The notes below the pieces were generated by a model. That model was given only the letters and a program-made list of their open reading frames with translations. It had not been told where the DNA came from and did no database searches. Of a DNA stretch of 64,000 nt, positions 12,401-23,876 are shown one piece after another (position 1 is the stretch's first letter; every line of letters starts with the position of its first letter). Source of the DNA: Helianthus annuus (Eukaryota; Streptophyta; Magnoliopsida; Asterales; Asteraceae); assembly GCF_002127325.2 (NCBI RefSeq), contig NC_035439.2:138199901-138263900 (forward strand), given 5' to 3'. The translations under genes and the position numbers were made by a program.

Positions 12401-12824
12401 CTTGATTTGAGTTGGTTAACTATGTTGCAATACATTTTTCAAAACAAGGTTTGTATTTTGATTCTTGTAGTCTAATAAAGTACCGCGACATATAAACGAG
12501 CCATGATTCCGATACTCTTATAAAACCTATGTACTCGCCAGCATTTCTTTGCTGACTAAGTTTTTACATATGTTTCAGGTGTCGATGCTTGATTGATTTC
12601 TAGGATGCATGCGTCACATAGGATCTGGACAAGGCCTTAGTGACATAATAACTATGATAGATGATATAAAACTTGTTTGTTCTATGTGTTAAGACAATGT
12701 AATGTTTAATATTATCAATAAAACGAAACTATTTTTGAATCCATAGTTGCGAAACAATCATTCTGTTGCAACACTCCCCGACGTTTCCGCCACGGTTGTT
12801 GTCCTACGTGGTCGGGGTGTGACA
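9432..12824 (+). mobile_element. Ty3/gypsy 3' LTR, complete, 3,393 bp
   Basis: The LTR starts TGTGACAACTG straight after the polypurine tract and ends GGGGTGTGACA. It spans the point where the window-start copy begins (10386), which lets the truncated LTR at 1-2439 be identified. CCTATAAATACCC near 10537-10549 is a good TATA candidate, with a presumed leader following. No TSD can be checked because the partner 5' LTR is absent. Lineage by pol similarity is chromovirus-type (Tekay/Del-like), an inference. Confidence 0.85.
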
Positions 12825-13357
12825 CGAGAGGCCTTCAACATCAAATAAAGTGTTCTTGAATCGAGAGAGCTAGTTAATACACAGATGAAAGAATGAAGTT
12901 CAGAAGTAATACACGTCGACAATTTTAATTCGTTTATGTCCATACTTGAGTAAGTGTCGATCAAATTATAATATGAGTTTTAAGCCCCATTAGTGTTGTC
13001 CTCATGGCCAAATAGCTAATCTGGAAGTGTCATAATTGTTACTAGTTTACCATGATCTTGTGGGTTCACTTTTGATTGAGATTAGGGATCTTATGGCTAA
13101 TGGTGTTTCTGTTTTGCAGATCTCAGTCCTTAGCTAATATCTATTAATACTCAGAGATCACCTGCGGAAGCATTAGGCCCAAGTTCAATTGATCAAATTT
13201 TGTTTCTTCAACAGGTAATCAACTCATTTCATCGCTATAGAAGCTGTAATATTTATGTCTGTGAGATAAAGTTTAGTGCAAGTTAATTATCTTAACACCT
13301 AATTTCAACATGAAAGAATATAACTCATTATGATATAACAAAAAGAGTCATATTATT
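12825..13357. other. Flank with possible relic exon (copy 2)
   Basis: This is the exact second copy of 2440-2972. The putative relic exon lies at 13120-13214 with the same in-frame TAG. Confidence 0.4.
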
Positions 13358-13990
13358 TGTTGAAAATGTTAAATGATTTAACATTAACAATTTAATACCT
13401 TACACTTGGATATTATAAAGTTTATAACGTTTGTTATATTTTTTGTGTGTAACATGTATATGGATCATGGGCTTCTCAACAAGGATATGGGCTGCTTGAT
13501 AAGACATTCATATGGGTTGCTATACACTGCTGGACATTTAAAGGTTGGGCTCCATAGAACTACTGGGCCAGCCCGGCGCATCCATCAACACAGGGTTCAC
13601 ATTTCAAGTTATCAACTTTAGGTCATATGTTAAGTCCATTACCCGTATATGTTAATTAGGCCCATATCGCGTGTTATTTCATGTGGGTCAAGTCGGGTCG
13701 TGGGTCTCTATAAGTAAGTATGTTGTGGTTAGGGTTAGAGTGTGTTTTTTGTTCAGTATCTCTCAACATTAGACAGAGTCACAATTCTCTTTCGTCTCTC
13801 TCTAGCACTCTGTATAGTTCTTATAAATCTAGGGTTTATAGTGTTTAACCCGTGTAGATTGTGTAAAAGATTGAAGTCCGTTCGTCATGTTGATGATTCG
13901 AGTCTTAGAGTTTGAAGAGTGTGTTGCGTCTGAGATTTGTTTCTTGTCTTTTTTGTTTAATGATAAAGTCTCTGAGTACCAATTTTGACA
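13358..13990 (+). mobile_element. Solo LTR, Ty1/copia-like (copy 2)
   Basis: Duplicate of 2973-3605 with the same TTATT flanks. Being identical in both copies, it inserted and was reduced to a solo LTR before the tandem duplication. Confidence 0.85.
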
Positions 13991-14044
13991 TTATTGGAAC
14001 ACCCATGGTTCTTATTTTGACACCCTATATACGACTCGTATAGC

Positions 14045-14105
14045 CATGGTGTCAGACATCTCATGGCACATGGTGTCAGACATCTCATGGCACATGGTGT
14101 CACAT
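14045..14105. repeat. 24-bp tandem repeat (copy 2)
   Basis: Duplicate of 3660-3720, unchanged. Confidence 0.9.
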
Positions 14106-14444
14106 GAGAACCCTATACACATCGTATAGCTCTATACAATGCGTATATAGTACAAGGTCTATAGTGTCACAAAGCTCATGAATGCTATTTGTGTACGTCA
14201 CCCCAATACGACTCACATAGAGCTATACGAGTCATATAGAGGGTTAATTGTGTGGTTCCTTTGTCATTCTTTATGCTTTATACACAACATAGGCACAAAG
14301 GTTTATTCATTTGAGTATTTAAAAAATTAAACATTTCAACATTCATACAATTCAAATCACATTCATATTATGTAATTCAAACACGAGCATGTTAGATATG
14401 TCTTGGTGGGATAACAACATTTTTTGGAGAATCATCATCCAACA

Positions 14445-17400
14445 TGTAACACTCGTTCCTGTTTTTACCGAATATTTTAAATATTCAGATTATTAGGTCC
14501 TAATTTATTATTATTATTATTACTTTTTTATAACACATAACTTACAAGTCTTGGTTAACTTATAACCAAGACAAACTTACGTAATAATTTATTGCACATA
14601 CATTGCAGCCTAAAACATTAAGGCTTTAGAATCGAAAACTTTGTTACGCGTGAGCATATTTTATCTTTCTGAAAAGATGTTCCTAAGGAGGTGGCGTTTA
14701 AGAGTGTTTGGTTCTTTGCGTGCTTGATTGTTTGTCCGGTACTAGCCCTTATATAAACCTGTCATACACCAAAAACGATTAGTGTTTATATTTCTTTTGT
14801 GATAACGGATCAAAAATGACAAAAGCAAGTGTTTTAATCAATTGGGAGTCTGTCGTGTATCGCGACAGAAATGCCTTTAGACGTCGCGTGCTGCGACGGC
14901 TAACACGTGCACTTACTAATATGTGCACTTTGCTGAAGCGTGCACTTCGCTAATATGAGCACTTTGCTGAAGTGTGCACTTCGCTAACTTTTCCTTTTAA
15001 GCCTCAAACCCGATATCCACAATGTGGACATGGTTTCTTAAATTTCCAATTCTTTCGTTCGGTTTAGTGTTTTACCCAACCGAGTATTTTTGCTCAATGC
15101 TTCAATTTCTTTATTCTCATTCTTATTTTCTTTTCCCAAACTACAATTATATATAAATATCACAAATTCTTTCAGTTTGAAGCTTTACACAACCGACCCG
15201 TTAAGAAGGCATTGAGCTTTCTAGCTCAAACCTCCAATACTCCTTATCATTGTTTACTCCATTAACTCCCAACCATAACCGAAATTATGGTTGGTTTCAT
15301 TGGACAATGCATTAGCATTCCTAAGCTTTCTTTCGGTTAGGCATTTTACCCAAGCCCATTATCCGAGGGCATTTTAGTTAATTTAAAGTCTTTTTCCAAA
15401 CCGGGGGACTTTTATAAGTTTAAATGAAAACTAGTGGACACGTTTAGCTCGTTATCCTATTAAAGATTTCTAATGTCCTCTTACTTTAAAACTCATTTTA
15501 GCCATGTTTCAGGACTCATGAGGTGGTTTGTTATCCATTGGCTAGCTCAACCACCTTTCGTTGTGTCCTAAGCCCTTGCCCAAAAGTATGACCCATTACA
15601 AATACCTGGCAGGGTCAAAGTAATGAACCGTTACCAATACCTTTCGATTCCCTTTGTTAATTTGTGGCAATGCATGCCCTTACCATTAAGCTTCTCTGTA
15701 GATAAAGAACTCAACTAGACAAAGCACTAAATACCAAATTCAAATCGTGATAACATCACCATTTGACCCGTATAACCCGTCTGTCCATTTGACCCATTCT
15801 TGGTTTACCCTTTATGCGTCTCAACCTAACAATTTATTGTTTATCACCAATATGTGTTCAACTTAGTTTTTACCCATTTGGCCCGTTATGGTTCACACTA
15901 AAGGGTCTCCTCTTAACAAGTTATTGTTTTATCACCAAAATGTGATTCAACTTCGTTTTTACCCATTTGACCCGTTATGGTTCACACCATAGGGTCATCT
16001 TAACAAGTTATTGTTTTATCAACAAAATAAAGTTCCCTATAGTTTTACTCATTTTGATATGTTCCATGGTTTTCACCATGGGGTCAAATCTTAACACTTC
16101 CTCATTTATAACCAAAATATAGTTCGTCATAATTTTTCTCATTTTGACCCGTTTTATGGTTTCACCATGGGGCCACATCTTATCAATATCTCATTTATCA
16201 CCAAAATACTTTTCATCACATAAGTTGAGACTCTATTTTAGGAAGTGTAAGCTTTACTTACATTGCGCCTGTTCGAGCTTCCTCGCGCATTTGACTCATT
16301 CCTTTTCAAGCTCACACCTAGCTTGTTAAGAGTCAAACTATCACATCTATCCACAAGATGATTATATTAATCAATAAATACCATGATCATCATCCTTTTG
16401 TTTTTTTTTATACCTTATTTATCATTCCATTCTATTTTAGGTCCGTTTGACCTTTAAAAGTCAAACTGCCAATTGACATACCTAGATACGCTAACAATTC
16501 AATAAAACTTACTTAGGTATTTTATCGAACACTTGGTTTGCATCATTATTATCATATTAGCTTAATATGCCAACCAAAATTATCATGTTTCTTACAACTT
16601 AACAAGTTCATACGCTTATAAGCATCAAGTTAACATAAACTTTCAATTATTATAAGCTAATTCATCAAACTATCATACAAGAATTTGAGGCTTTCATACT
16701 TCGGTTAACACCCACTTCAACACATATATGAACACTCATCCAAATCTCTAAGTTACTCAAGCATTTCATGATTTCTTATAAGTATGATGGTTATAAGAAT
16801 TACTATAATCATCAATTTACATTTTATGGCTAATATCACACTAAATCTCCATTTTTCATGCATCCTCTTTAGAAGGAAACCTACCAAAAGTGAAATTTCA
16901 ACATACTTTAGGTTTGAAATAGCTAGATGGTTCAAAATCCTCAATCATGCGAGGAAAACTATCTGATTTCACCTTCAATTTACTAAATTTGTTGGATTGA
17001 ACTTAGAGAGGATATCTCTCTCTCTCTCTAAAACACGACACACACTACACTCTTTCTTGAGTTTTTTTTGTTTTCCCCCTTTTCACTCACCTCTTTCATA
17101 CTTAACCAATTTTAGTCGCTTAGTTTTGGTTAGTATTTTGTTTGCTTATAACTCACTTAACCTTCACTAATAGACAACAATGTTAACTAGGTTAACATTC
17201 CAAGTTGCATACTTCATGTTAAATATCAAACGAACATGATAATTCAAATTATTAAATTTAGGGATGCTATAAACTGATTTCATTTAAGTCCGATAGCTTG
17301 AGCCTTTTATAACTTTATCTTCTATAAAGCATTTATTTATCTTAATTAGCGTTCTTTTTATATTTAAATACTAACGCTTACCGGGTTGATCTTTACTAAT

Positions 17401-17469
17401 AATGGTGTTTTACCCGCTCATCCGTAGTTAATTTGGTTTAATTACCAAATTTGTTTTCGGGATGTTATA
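14445..17469 (-). mobile_element. Solo LTR, Ty3/gypsy-like (copy 2)
   Basis: Duplicate of 4060-7086, 2 bp shorter because of two T-run contractions. It carries one T-to-C change at 14904. The CAACA flanks are kept (14440-14444 and 17470-17474). Confidence 0.8.
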
Positions 17470-17732
17470 CAACATGAGCACATTAATTTCGGTAAAATAT
17501 TTACCACTTGTTTTGTTTATGAAATACTTATCACACCACAGGGGTCAGGTGCACGTAGGATCCACCGGGGCTAGGCGTAAGTTTATGATAGTGTGTTGTC
17601 TTTTTTTTTTTGTAGCTCGCATTTTGATGTATTTTGTTATCTATGTACAAACGTATTATGTATTTATATATGAAATTTTAGTTGTTTATATATGTGATGT
17701 TTATTTACAATGTTTTAATTGTTTGGTTGGCT

Positions 17733-17979
17733 ACGTATAATGTATAATACGACACAACACAATACAATACGATACGACACGTGTTGATATAATACGACAC
17801 GATTCAATATGCTCGGTTGGTAACGTATAATGTATAATATGATTCTACACGATATGATACAATATGACACGACACATAATGATACAGTACGATACAATTC
17901 AATACAAGACGTATAAAATGTTTAAACATTAAATCGAATAAATATGCAATACGACACGACACGACACCATACGATAAAA
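17733..17979. repeat. Degenerate ATACGACACG satellite (copy 2)
   Basis: Duplicate of 7350-7596. Confidence 0.8.
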
Positions 17980-18627
17980 TAAAGAAAATTAATATTTAAA
18001 AAAATAAATAAATTTAACACCTAGATTTTGCGATTTTTGAGGGATAAAATTCATTTGCCTCATATACGACCAGCAACCAGACCCGAACTTACAATATCCA
18101 GTTGTTTAACGTAAGCCCTATATGAATCGTATACGTGGCAACCAAGTGTCAAATTAAACACTTAACTGTCCAAATAGAGCGAGCAAAAAGAAGTTAGAAC
18201 CTCACAAGTCACACCACATGAATTTGGCTGGGAAATACATGTGATTAAACAAGGATGAGGAGAAAATAACAATCATTTTATTAAAACCATATAATACATA
18301 ATTTTGTTTATCATGTATGTAATAATATAGAACTAACTTACACGCACGGATTATCTATATATACTATATTATAATGCATAAGAGAGAAATATTTTAAGAT
18401 ACACAAAAGTTAATGACTTTTTTTAGTTTAAGGACAATTACATATATCTTCCTACAAACTTCATAAATTACATATTTACCCAAGGCAAAAACTAAATTAC
18501 ATAGTTCCCCTTTTTAAAAACTAAAAATATTAAATATATCCATTTAATAAAAAAATATATTAGAGAATGACTATTTTACCCTTTTTCTATTAAACCATAA
18601 AAATTTCAAATTTACCCTTTTAAGTGG

Positions 18628-18854
18628 TAGCTATTTTTTGCCATTTCTTTTAATTTTTTTCCGTTCATTAAGCCTTTTTTTTTCTTTCAGTTATCGGATT
18701 TAGTTTCTTTAATTTTTTCAACAATCATCCAAGTGTAGAAATAGCTATTTTTTGCCATTTCTTTTAATTTTTTCCCGTTCATTATGCCTTTTTTTCTTTT
18801 AGTTATCGGATTTTAGTTTCTTTAATTTTTTCAACAATCATCCAAGTGTAGAAA
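18628..18854. repeat. 114-bp direct tandem duplication (copy 2)
   Basis: Duplicate of 8245-8471. The downstream G-run (about 19026-19041) is three bases longer than in copy 1. Confidence 0.88.
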
Positions 18855-19560
18855 ATAAGTGTTAAAGTTGCAACTCTGACCCGTGTGGGTACTCGATGAA
18901 TGCTGTAGGAGACCCGTGTGAGTTCTCTGAAAGATCTCAACTTGGATGTGAAAGGGTAGGGTGTTGAAGAAACGAAGTTTGAAGTGTTGGGTGGGTTGAT
19001 GGTTTACTATGGTTTTGTAAGGGGCGGGGGGGGGGGGGGGGTCGATTCTGCATAGGTGTTGGAGTGAAACTAAGAATGAGGAGTAAAGAGGTGTGTGTTG
19101 TTGATTACTGATGAACTAAGGGGGTATTTTGATGTATTATCTACCATCTGTTTGGTTTTCTTTTTCACTGATACAATGTGGAAGGAAGATTTATAAAGAC
19201 ATTGGATTTAATATTATAGGTATAGTATTGCAAGAAGAAAGGTGTGCATTATAGAATGAACAGAGCATGCACTACTTACTTTGATCAAAGCGTATTGTAT
19301 AGTGAACAGTTGGGATGAAGAAGCTATGTGCTTGTGCGAGCACAAGGAAGCTAAAAGGTGTTTGTGAAAGTAGTAGGATAAGAGATACAAACCAAGTGTT
19401 GAATGGCGGCCTGATAACATTATTTGAAACACACTGATTATTGCTTATTGCACGATCGATGATATGAAAGTTAAAAGAGGCTGAAATATACAATACTAAA
19501 AGCTGGATTAAAACCCGATTTATTTACTTACAAGCCTTCATGTGTGTATCAAGCCTCAAA

Positions 19561-19790
19561 ATATGGAGAATGATAAAAGATTTTGTGTTTCCTATAATGA
19601 TGGATTTTCTCCAAATTATTGCATGTATTCATGGCTTGTGGATCTTTACTGCAACCAAAACAGTGAAGAGATGTTGGTGAACTTACCTGATAGAGTTTTA
19701 TCTGAAGGGTATATTGTCGACATGTCGGTTTATAGGGCATTAGTAATGAAATTGTGCAAAAGTGACAAGGTTGATTACGTAAAGATTATT
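19561..19790 (+). pseudogene. Pentatricopeptide-repeat (PPR) protein fragment
   Basis: The frame reads GFSPNYCMYSWLVDLYCNQ and then VDMSVYRALVMKLCKSDKVD. Two successive blocks have the PPR pattern of a helix with (T/M)YSWLVDxYC followed by the next repeat with VYRALxxxLCK. PPR proteins are organelle RNA-binding proteins with many 35-residue repeats; only about two survive here. The open frame continues past 19790 into a T-run and unrelated sequence, so the gene is truncated on both sides. The left edge lies about 100 bp from the duplication breakpoint, and the right edge abuts a transposon relic. Confidence 0.7.
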
Positions 19791-19851
19791 CGATATCATT
19801 TTTTTTTCGTTAAAACTGAGATTCAATATCATTCCACACGAAAAAGTGCAA

Positions 19852-20449
19852 TTACAAAGCAATGGCAGGTAGTCGGGCAACAAGTTGCGCCGCCACCCTA
19901 AATACAAAGTTTGAAACCTTTAGCGACGAAGAATTACTATTAACGACTTTTTGAACCCGATTCAAGAGTCGTACAGCGTCAGGAGCGAGACCACCAAAGG
20001 TATAAAAAACAAACGGGACAAACACATGTTGATTCTCCAGGCAGGCTTTCTCATGTTTTGCCACTTTGCTCGTCTCTGCCTTGAGCACCGCTTGCCCTAC
20101 GATGAAGCCCTTGTCCTTGAGACCGACAAGGGGGGAGACTCCAGTTAGATCTACACAAGCGTGTTCCCCCCCTTCCCATCCAAACACAAGGATGTCCGCC
20201 GGGCTTAAAGTGGACCTCCCCTCTAAGGGGTCAGTAAGGAAATTTACTGGAGCCTCCTTTTTGGCAGAGATCCCGGCAATTCAGGGCGATATCATGTAGT
20301 GTAATATCAGGAGATAGTGTTGTATATACTACTTTGGCATATTCAGGTCGTTCTAATGATTTAAGAGACGTCGACCCTAACCGAACTACGAAGTGGTGAC
20401 CCTTTTGCAAAATTATCCATTTCAACGTATTTAGTAACAAAACTCTCAT
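19852..20449 (-). pseudogene. Relic of a transposon-associated plant protein
   Basis: Two minus-strand frames tile this stretch. The upstream one (20449-20231) contains RPEYAKVVYTTLSPD and LHDIALNCRDLCQK. The downstream one (20187-19852) contains HACVDLTGVSPLVGL, KVAKHEKACLENQHVF, PFVFYTFGGLAPDAV and AAQLVARLPAI. From general knowledge these phrases belong to a repetitive plant protein usually annotated beside reverse-transcriptase-like ORFs; I cannot name its element with certainty. The frames must be joined by a shift near 20280, and a G-run near 20170 gives further frame trouble. It is dead, with no promoter or start that can be assigned. Confidence 0.6.
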
Positions 20450-20997
20450 CCTATACTTGAGCCTGGGACCAACAATTATAAACTAAAAAATTTATAGTTA
20501 GCGAAGTTTATTTATTTTTTTTTGTAGAAGTTATACGTTTTGTATAGATATAGTATAGGTTTAAATAAAATTTATTATTCTAGCTTTAGTTGAGGCAAAT
20601 TGTTTGAGGAAAGAATCATAATCAAGTTCTTCTAAAAAAATCTTTTTCAATTGACGAAATAGCTAAACCGTTTAATCTTTTTTTGTGATATTGTAGATCT
20701 TAAGTAAATTTTTATTAGTTTTAATTTGGAAAAGCTATGTTTAGTGGAAGCAACGGTTACATGAATGGTTAACATAATTCTTAGACATTATATGCATTTG
20801 TAAAAGACATGTATAATTTTTATCTGGGCCTTGAATGTGGGTCTTTTTTCCTAAACAATTTTTATCTGAGCTCCTTTAATAAGAAAACTGATTTAGTTTT
20901 GATTTTGTTTGGACATAATACATATACAATATATCACTTACTAAATTGGACGCCCTAGGCCCGTGTGTAGGGTGGAAAGCCTAACGGGCCGGCCCTG
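20450..20997 (-). mobile_element. hAT transposon relic with C-terminal dimerisation domain
   Basis: Minus-strand frames at 20800-20580 spell the hAT C-terminal dimerisation domain in pieces: TVAST, HSFSKLKLIKIYLRST, LNGLAISSIEKD, EELDYDSFLKQFASTKAR. At least two one-base gains in A/T homopolymers break the frame. The right end, GGGCCGGCCCTG at 20986-20997, is a hAT-type terminus (CAGGGCCGG inverted). The left end is not certain. GGCATATT follows the right terminus (20998-21005) and also occurs at 20336-20343 before CAGG, which would fit an 8-bp TSD, but a coding frame of the adjacent relic appears to cross that point. The element is inactive and internally deleted. Confidence 0.6.
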
Positions 20998-21465
20998 GGC
21001 ATATTCTTACACATGACTGCACGAGACATAACTACTAGTTTAAATATTTTTGATGAGATGTACAAAAACAGACTAATATAAATATTGATAAATAAAAACA
21101 GATTGTATAAAATATTTAAACAAATTATGCTAAAGTATGGAGTTATTACTTCAAGGTTGTAAGTATTCTTAATGAAATGAATTGCATAATCCTGTTTCTT
21201 GCTAAAGATAGAAATTTTAGTTATATACTTGTACCCTTCAAGTTGTAGTAAATTTTGTTAAGGAGTTTTGAAAGAAACTTGAGCTTCTAAAAATATAAAT
21301 CATCCATTCCAACATTTTCCTGTTATTTCTCACTGATCTAACAAACTTGTGGTCTTGTTTGATTTAGATTCGGTCATAAAAAGTGTTCCCAAACCGACAA
21401 ATGTGTGCAACTGTTTTCTAGAAATAGTAAGCACACATGTCGCCGGTTAGTTTGAATTGGTAAGC
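20998..21465. promoter_or_regulatory. Upstream region of the KIN2-like gene
   Basis: AT-rich sequence with no coding potential, running up to the TATA box. It holds GCACACATGTCGCCGG near 21431 but no classical ABRE or DRE core that I can defend. Confidence 0.4.
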
Positions 21466-21478
21466 TATATATATATAA
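21466..21478 (+). promoter_or_regulatory. TATA box of the KIN2-like gene
   Basis: TATATATATATAA ends 65 bases before the ATG. The presumed leader contains two copies of CAATCAGAAGTACA (near 21509 and 21529), a short direct repeat abutting the start codon. Confidence 0.65.
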
Positions 21479-21543
21479 CCAACACCATTTGTTGTTTCTG
21501 ATTAGCACAATCAGAAGTACAACACACCAATCAGAAGTACATA

Positions 21544-22690
21544 ATGAACAACTCTCAAAGTACAGAACACCAAGCTGGCCAGGCTCAGGCCACAGTTGAG
21601 GTTACATCTGATATCTTTCTTTTTGTCACACACACATCACTACTAGAAAACTGGGACGCTTCCTACGTAAAAATGGATGGGAAATGTGTAGGAAACTTAA
21701 CACTGGGTCGGATGATTCAGACACATTTTGGAGGCTGTTCATTTTTTGTCGCTTTTTGCGTAGGAATTTTTCGGACATTTGTAGGAATTTCTGACACCTT
21801 TTTTGTCGGAAACTTTCGTAGGAAATTCTTCCCTTTTAGTAGTGTGTAGTCTTTCGATATAAGACGAATTTTAACTATATAACTGTGATACATAAGTTGG
21901 TTGGTTATTTTTGCTTAAAATGGGCTATGTATTTGTATTTTGTAAAGGTAATGGATTGGAATAATATTACCGATTGTTGTAATTACAATAGAGGGGAGAC
22001 CTCAGTATATAGGACAGTGGCGGTTCTAGAAAATCCGCATAGGGGTAACGTTTCAAAAAAATGGTAATGAAATCGAAAAAACGTCAAATTTTTCGAAAAT
22101 TTACACTACCGTCGGAGCGTCAATGGGCAACGGTGGTTACCCCTTGTAACACTATAGGTCCGCCCCTGATATAGGAAACCAGAAACCCTGTAAACCTAGA
22201 GAAAGCTCGTGGGTTAAACACAAATAAACCATAATAATAACTAGTAGTAATATAATAATAAACTCTAATTAATAATCTAATATTATATTAAACAGTATTG
22301 AACATACCCTTATATAACATTGGAGGATGTAATTTGTTCCTATTATTTAATTATTTTAATTTATATTACGATTAATTGTGTTGTGCATATTGAGGAATTA
22401 CTTCTTAGATCCGCCAGTGATTTTAAGCATCGTCTGGTGACAGGGAAAGACCAACCAACTGATGGAAAAAGCCAGCAATGCTGCACACTCCGCCCACGAG
22501 TCGATGCAACAGGTCAAATTTTCGAATTTTCATGTTGTTTTTCTACTAATTATAACTATTTTGTAGAGATATGATTGGGTTTATTTATTAATTTTGTTAT
22601 TAGAGTGAGTTTTTGAGCAATGCTGGACAACAAATGAAGGAAAAGAAAAATGAACTAACTGAGGAAGTGAAGAGAGCAACTGGTTACTAA
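21544..22690 (+). CDS. KIN2-like small stress/LEA protein, three exons
   Basis: Proposed exons are 21544-21600, 22444-22512 and 22604-22690, all joined in phase 0 at GT/AG borders, giving 70 residues. Exon 1 starts MNNSQSTEHQAGQAQ. Exon 2 reads KTNQLMEKASNAAHSAHESM. Exon 3 contains NAGQQMKEKKNELTEEVKR and ends GY-TAA. The QAGQAxG, KAxxxMxKASNAAxSAxES and AGQQM blocks are the signature of the KIN1/KIN2/COR6.6-type family: small, hydrophilic, Ala/Lys/Gln-rich proteins induced by cold, drought or ABA. Family members are about 65-70 residues, so length fits. There is no signal peptide, and a cytosolic location is expected. Intron 1 (843 bp) carries two MITEs; intron 2 is 91 bp. The exon 3 border is the least certain (alternative AGs lie nearby). 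A TATA box lies 66-78 bases upstream. I see no lesion, so I judge it functional. Confidence 0.8.
21638..21844. mobile_element. CACTA-type MITE in intron 1 of the KIN2-like gene
   Basis: A 207-bp segment begins CACTACTAGAAAA and ends TTTTAGTAGTG, inverted ends typical of CACTA (En/Spm) elements. The interior has several CCTACG/CGTAGGAAT motifs. A 3-bp target duplication is not clear (CAT vs TGT). It has no coding capacity. Confidence 0.75.
22015..22168. mobile_element. hAT-type MITE in intron 1, with perfect 8-bp TSD
   Basis: A 154-bp segment begins CAGTGGCGGTTCTAG and ends TATAGGTCCGCCCCTG, imperfect terminal inverted repeats. It is flanked by ATATAGGA at 22007-22014 and again at 22169-22176, an exact 8-bp target duplication as expected for hAT elements. 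Confidence 0.88.
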
Positions 22691-23823
22691 GTAACAATTG
22701 AACCCCTTCTCCTCCTTTAAAAACAAGTGCATTTTTTGATTATATTTAACAAATTATTAGATACAAAGCTTGTTCAGTTTTTGCAATTTATAATTAAATT
22801 CTCATTTTTCATCTATGTTGGCAAACCCGGCCACCCACATGGAGTCCGGGAGTGTCAAGCCAACTTAGGTCTTATGTACGCATCCTTATCCTGCATTTCT
22901 GTAACAGTCTGTATTCACGACTGAAATCTGTTTAGATCATGTGCCAGTAATATTACCGTTGTGCTTCGCTCCTATTTTCAGCTATGTTGAATTATATGAA
23001 ATTATTATCAAGTACATTAGTGTCCCTCATTCTCTTATATTCTATAAATACCACATGAATGCCATGTAGACAGATAATTAAGGTACTACAAAATGACAAT
23101 TGTTTGATTAAATACTTTATTTTGACAAAGTTAAGTTTGTGAGTTGATTATTAAATTAAAATAAAAAAAAGTTGATTATTTGATGCAACCTTACAAGATG
23201 AAATATTTAAGAATGACAAAGTGATAATATTTTCACCTAACCTTGGGGTGGCCATTTATTATGATTTATGAATAAAAGCATGAAGAATTAAATCTGGCAG
23301 AAAAAGTTAGTTAAATGTTTATATAATTATAAATACCCATTCAATTGTTTGCCACCAAAATGGTTGTTCACACTCTCCTTGTCACTTTTAACTATCAATG
23401 CAAAAAAATCATATAAAGTGACATGATAAAGTTTTTCTAATTAGCATAAATAATTATATAATCCACTTTTTATATACATGATATGGTGGAGGCCTGGAGG
23501 GTCAAATGGTCACATTCGAAACGCAAAAAAGTTTTAGGGCTTAGATGATGAAATCTTACTGAATAACTATGAATAACTAAGATGCACATGTCATTTTCGC
23601 TTTTTTACATCAAAACACGTCATTCTTGGTTCTAGGTTGACATGTCACCGCTTGATTTGTGGTTCAGTCGCACCAAAATTTTATTTTGAGGCAACAACCG
23701 CACAAATGTGAACGTTTAAAGCCTATGTGTCACATGATTAAGTATTTTTAAAGTTAATCAAATAAATATTTAAAGTTAGTATAAATGATGCATCAACCCA
23801 CTCATTCTTGCTACAATGTTGTG
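22691..23823. other. Intergenic region between KIN2-like and GDU-like genes
   Basis: Its first part is the 3' flank of the KIN2-like gene. A less AT-rich patch at 22815-22925 (ACCCGGCCACCC, GAGTCCGGGAGTGTC) stands out and may be an element relic, but no family is recognised. The rest is AT-rich and presumably includes the upstream region of the next gene. Confidence 0.4.
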
Positions 23824-23832
23824 TATATATAT
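23824..23832 (+). promoter_or_regulatory. TATA box of the GDU-like gene
   Basis: TATATATAT lies 45-53 bases before the ATG at 23877, a good position for a short plant leader. Confidence 0.6.
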
Positions 23833-23876
23833 CTACACAATTGTCATTGCTCCTCTAAACCAAAAAAAACTCCAAA

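Larger units (their letters stand above)
9078..19463. repeat. Tandem segmental duplication, copy 2 (complete unit)
   Basis: This is the complete 10,386-bp unit. In order it holds a Ty3 pol 3' fragment, a 3.4-kb Ty3 LTR, flanking DNA with a possible relic exon, a solo Ty1-type LTR, a 24-bp tandem repeat, a solo Ty3-type LTR, a degenerate ACGAC satellite, a 114-bp direct repeat and a G-run. The right edge at 19463 joins single-copy DNA containing a PPR relic, which is taken as the original context. The left edge falls inside a retrotransposon integrase and outside any LTR, so simple LTR-LTR unequal crossing-over does not explain it. Confidence 0.9.

Noticed and set aside
1..19463. Explanation of the tandem duplication by LTR-LTR unequal crossing-over
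   Set aside because: The visible breakpoint is in integrase/flank sequence and not within an LTR, so another mechanism, or an assembly artefact, is needed.
22815..22925. GC-richer patch suspected as a tRNA or small-RNA gene
   Set aside because: No cloverleaf-compatible arms, A/B boxes or terminator that I can support.
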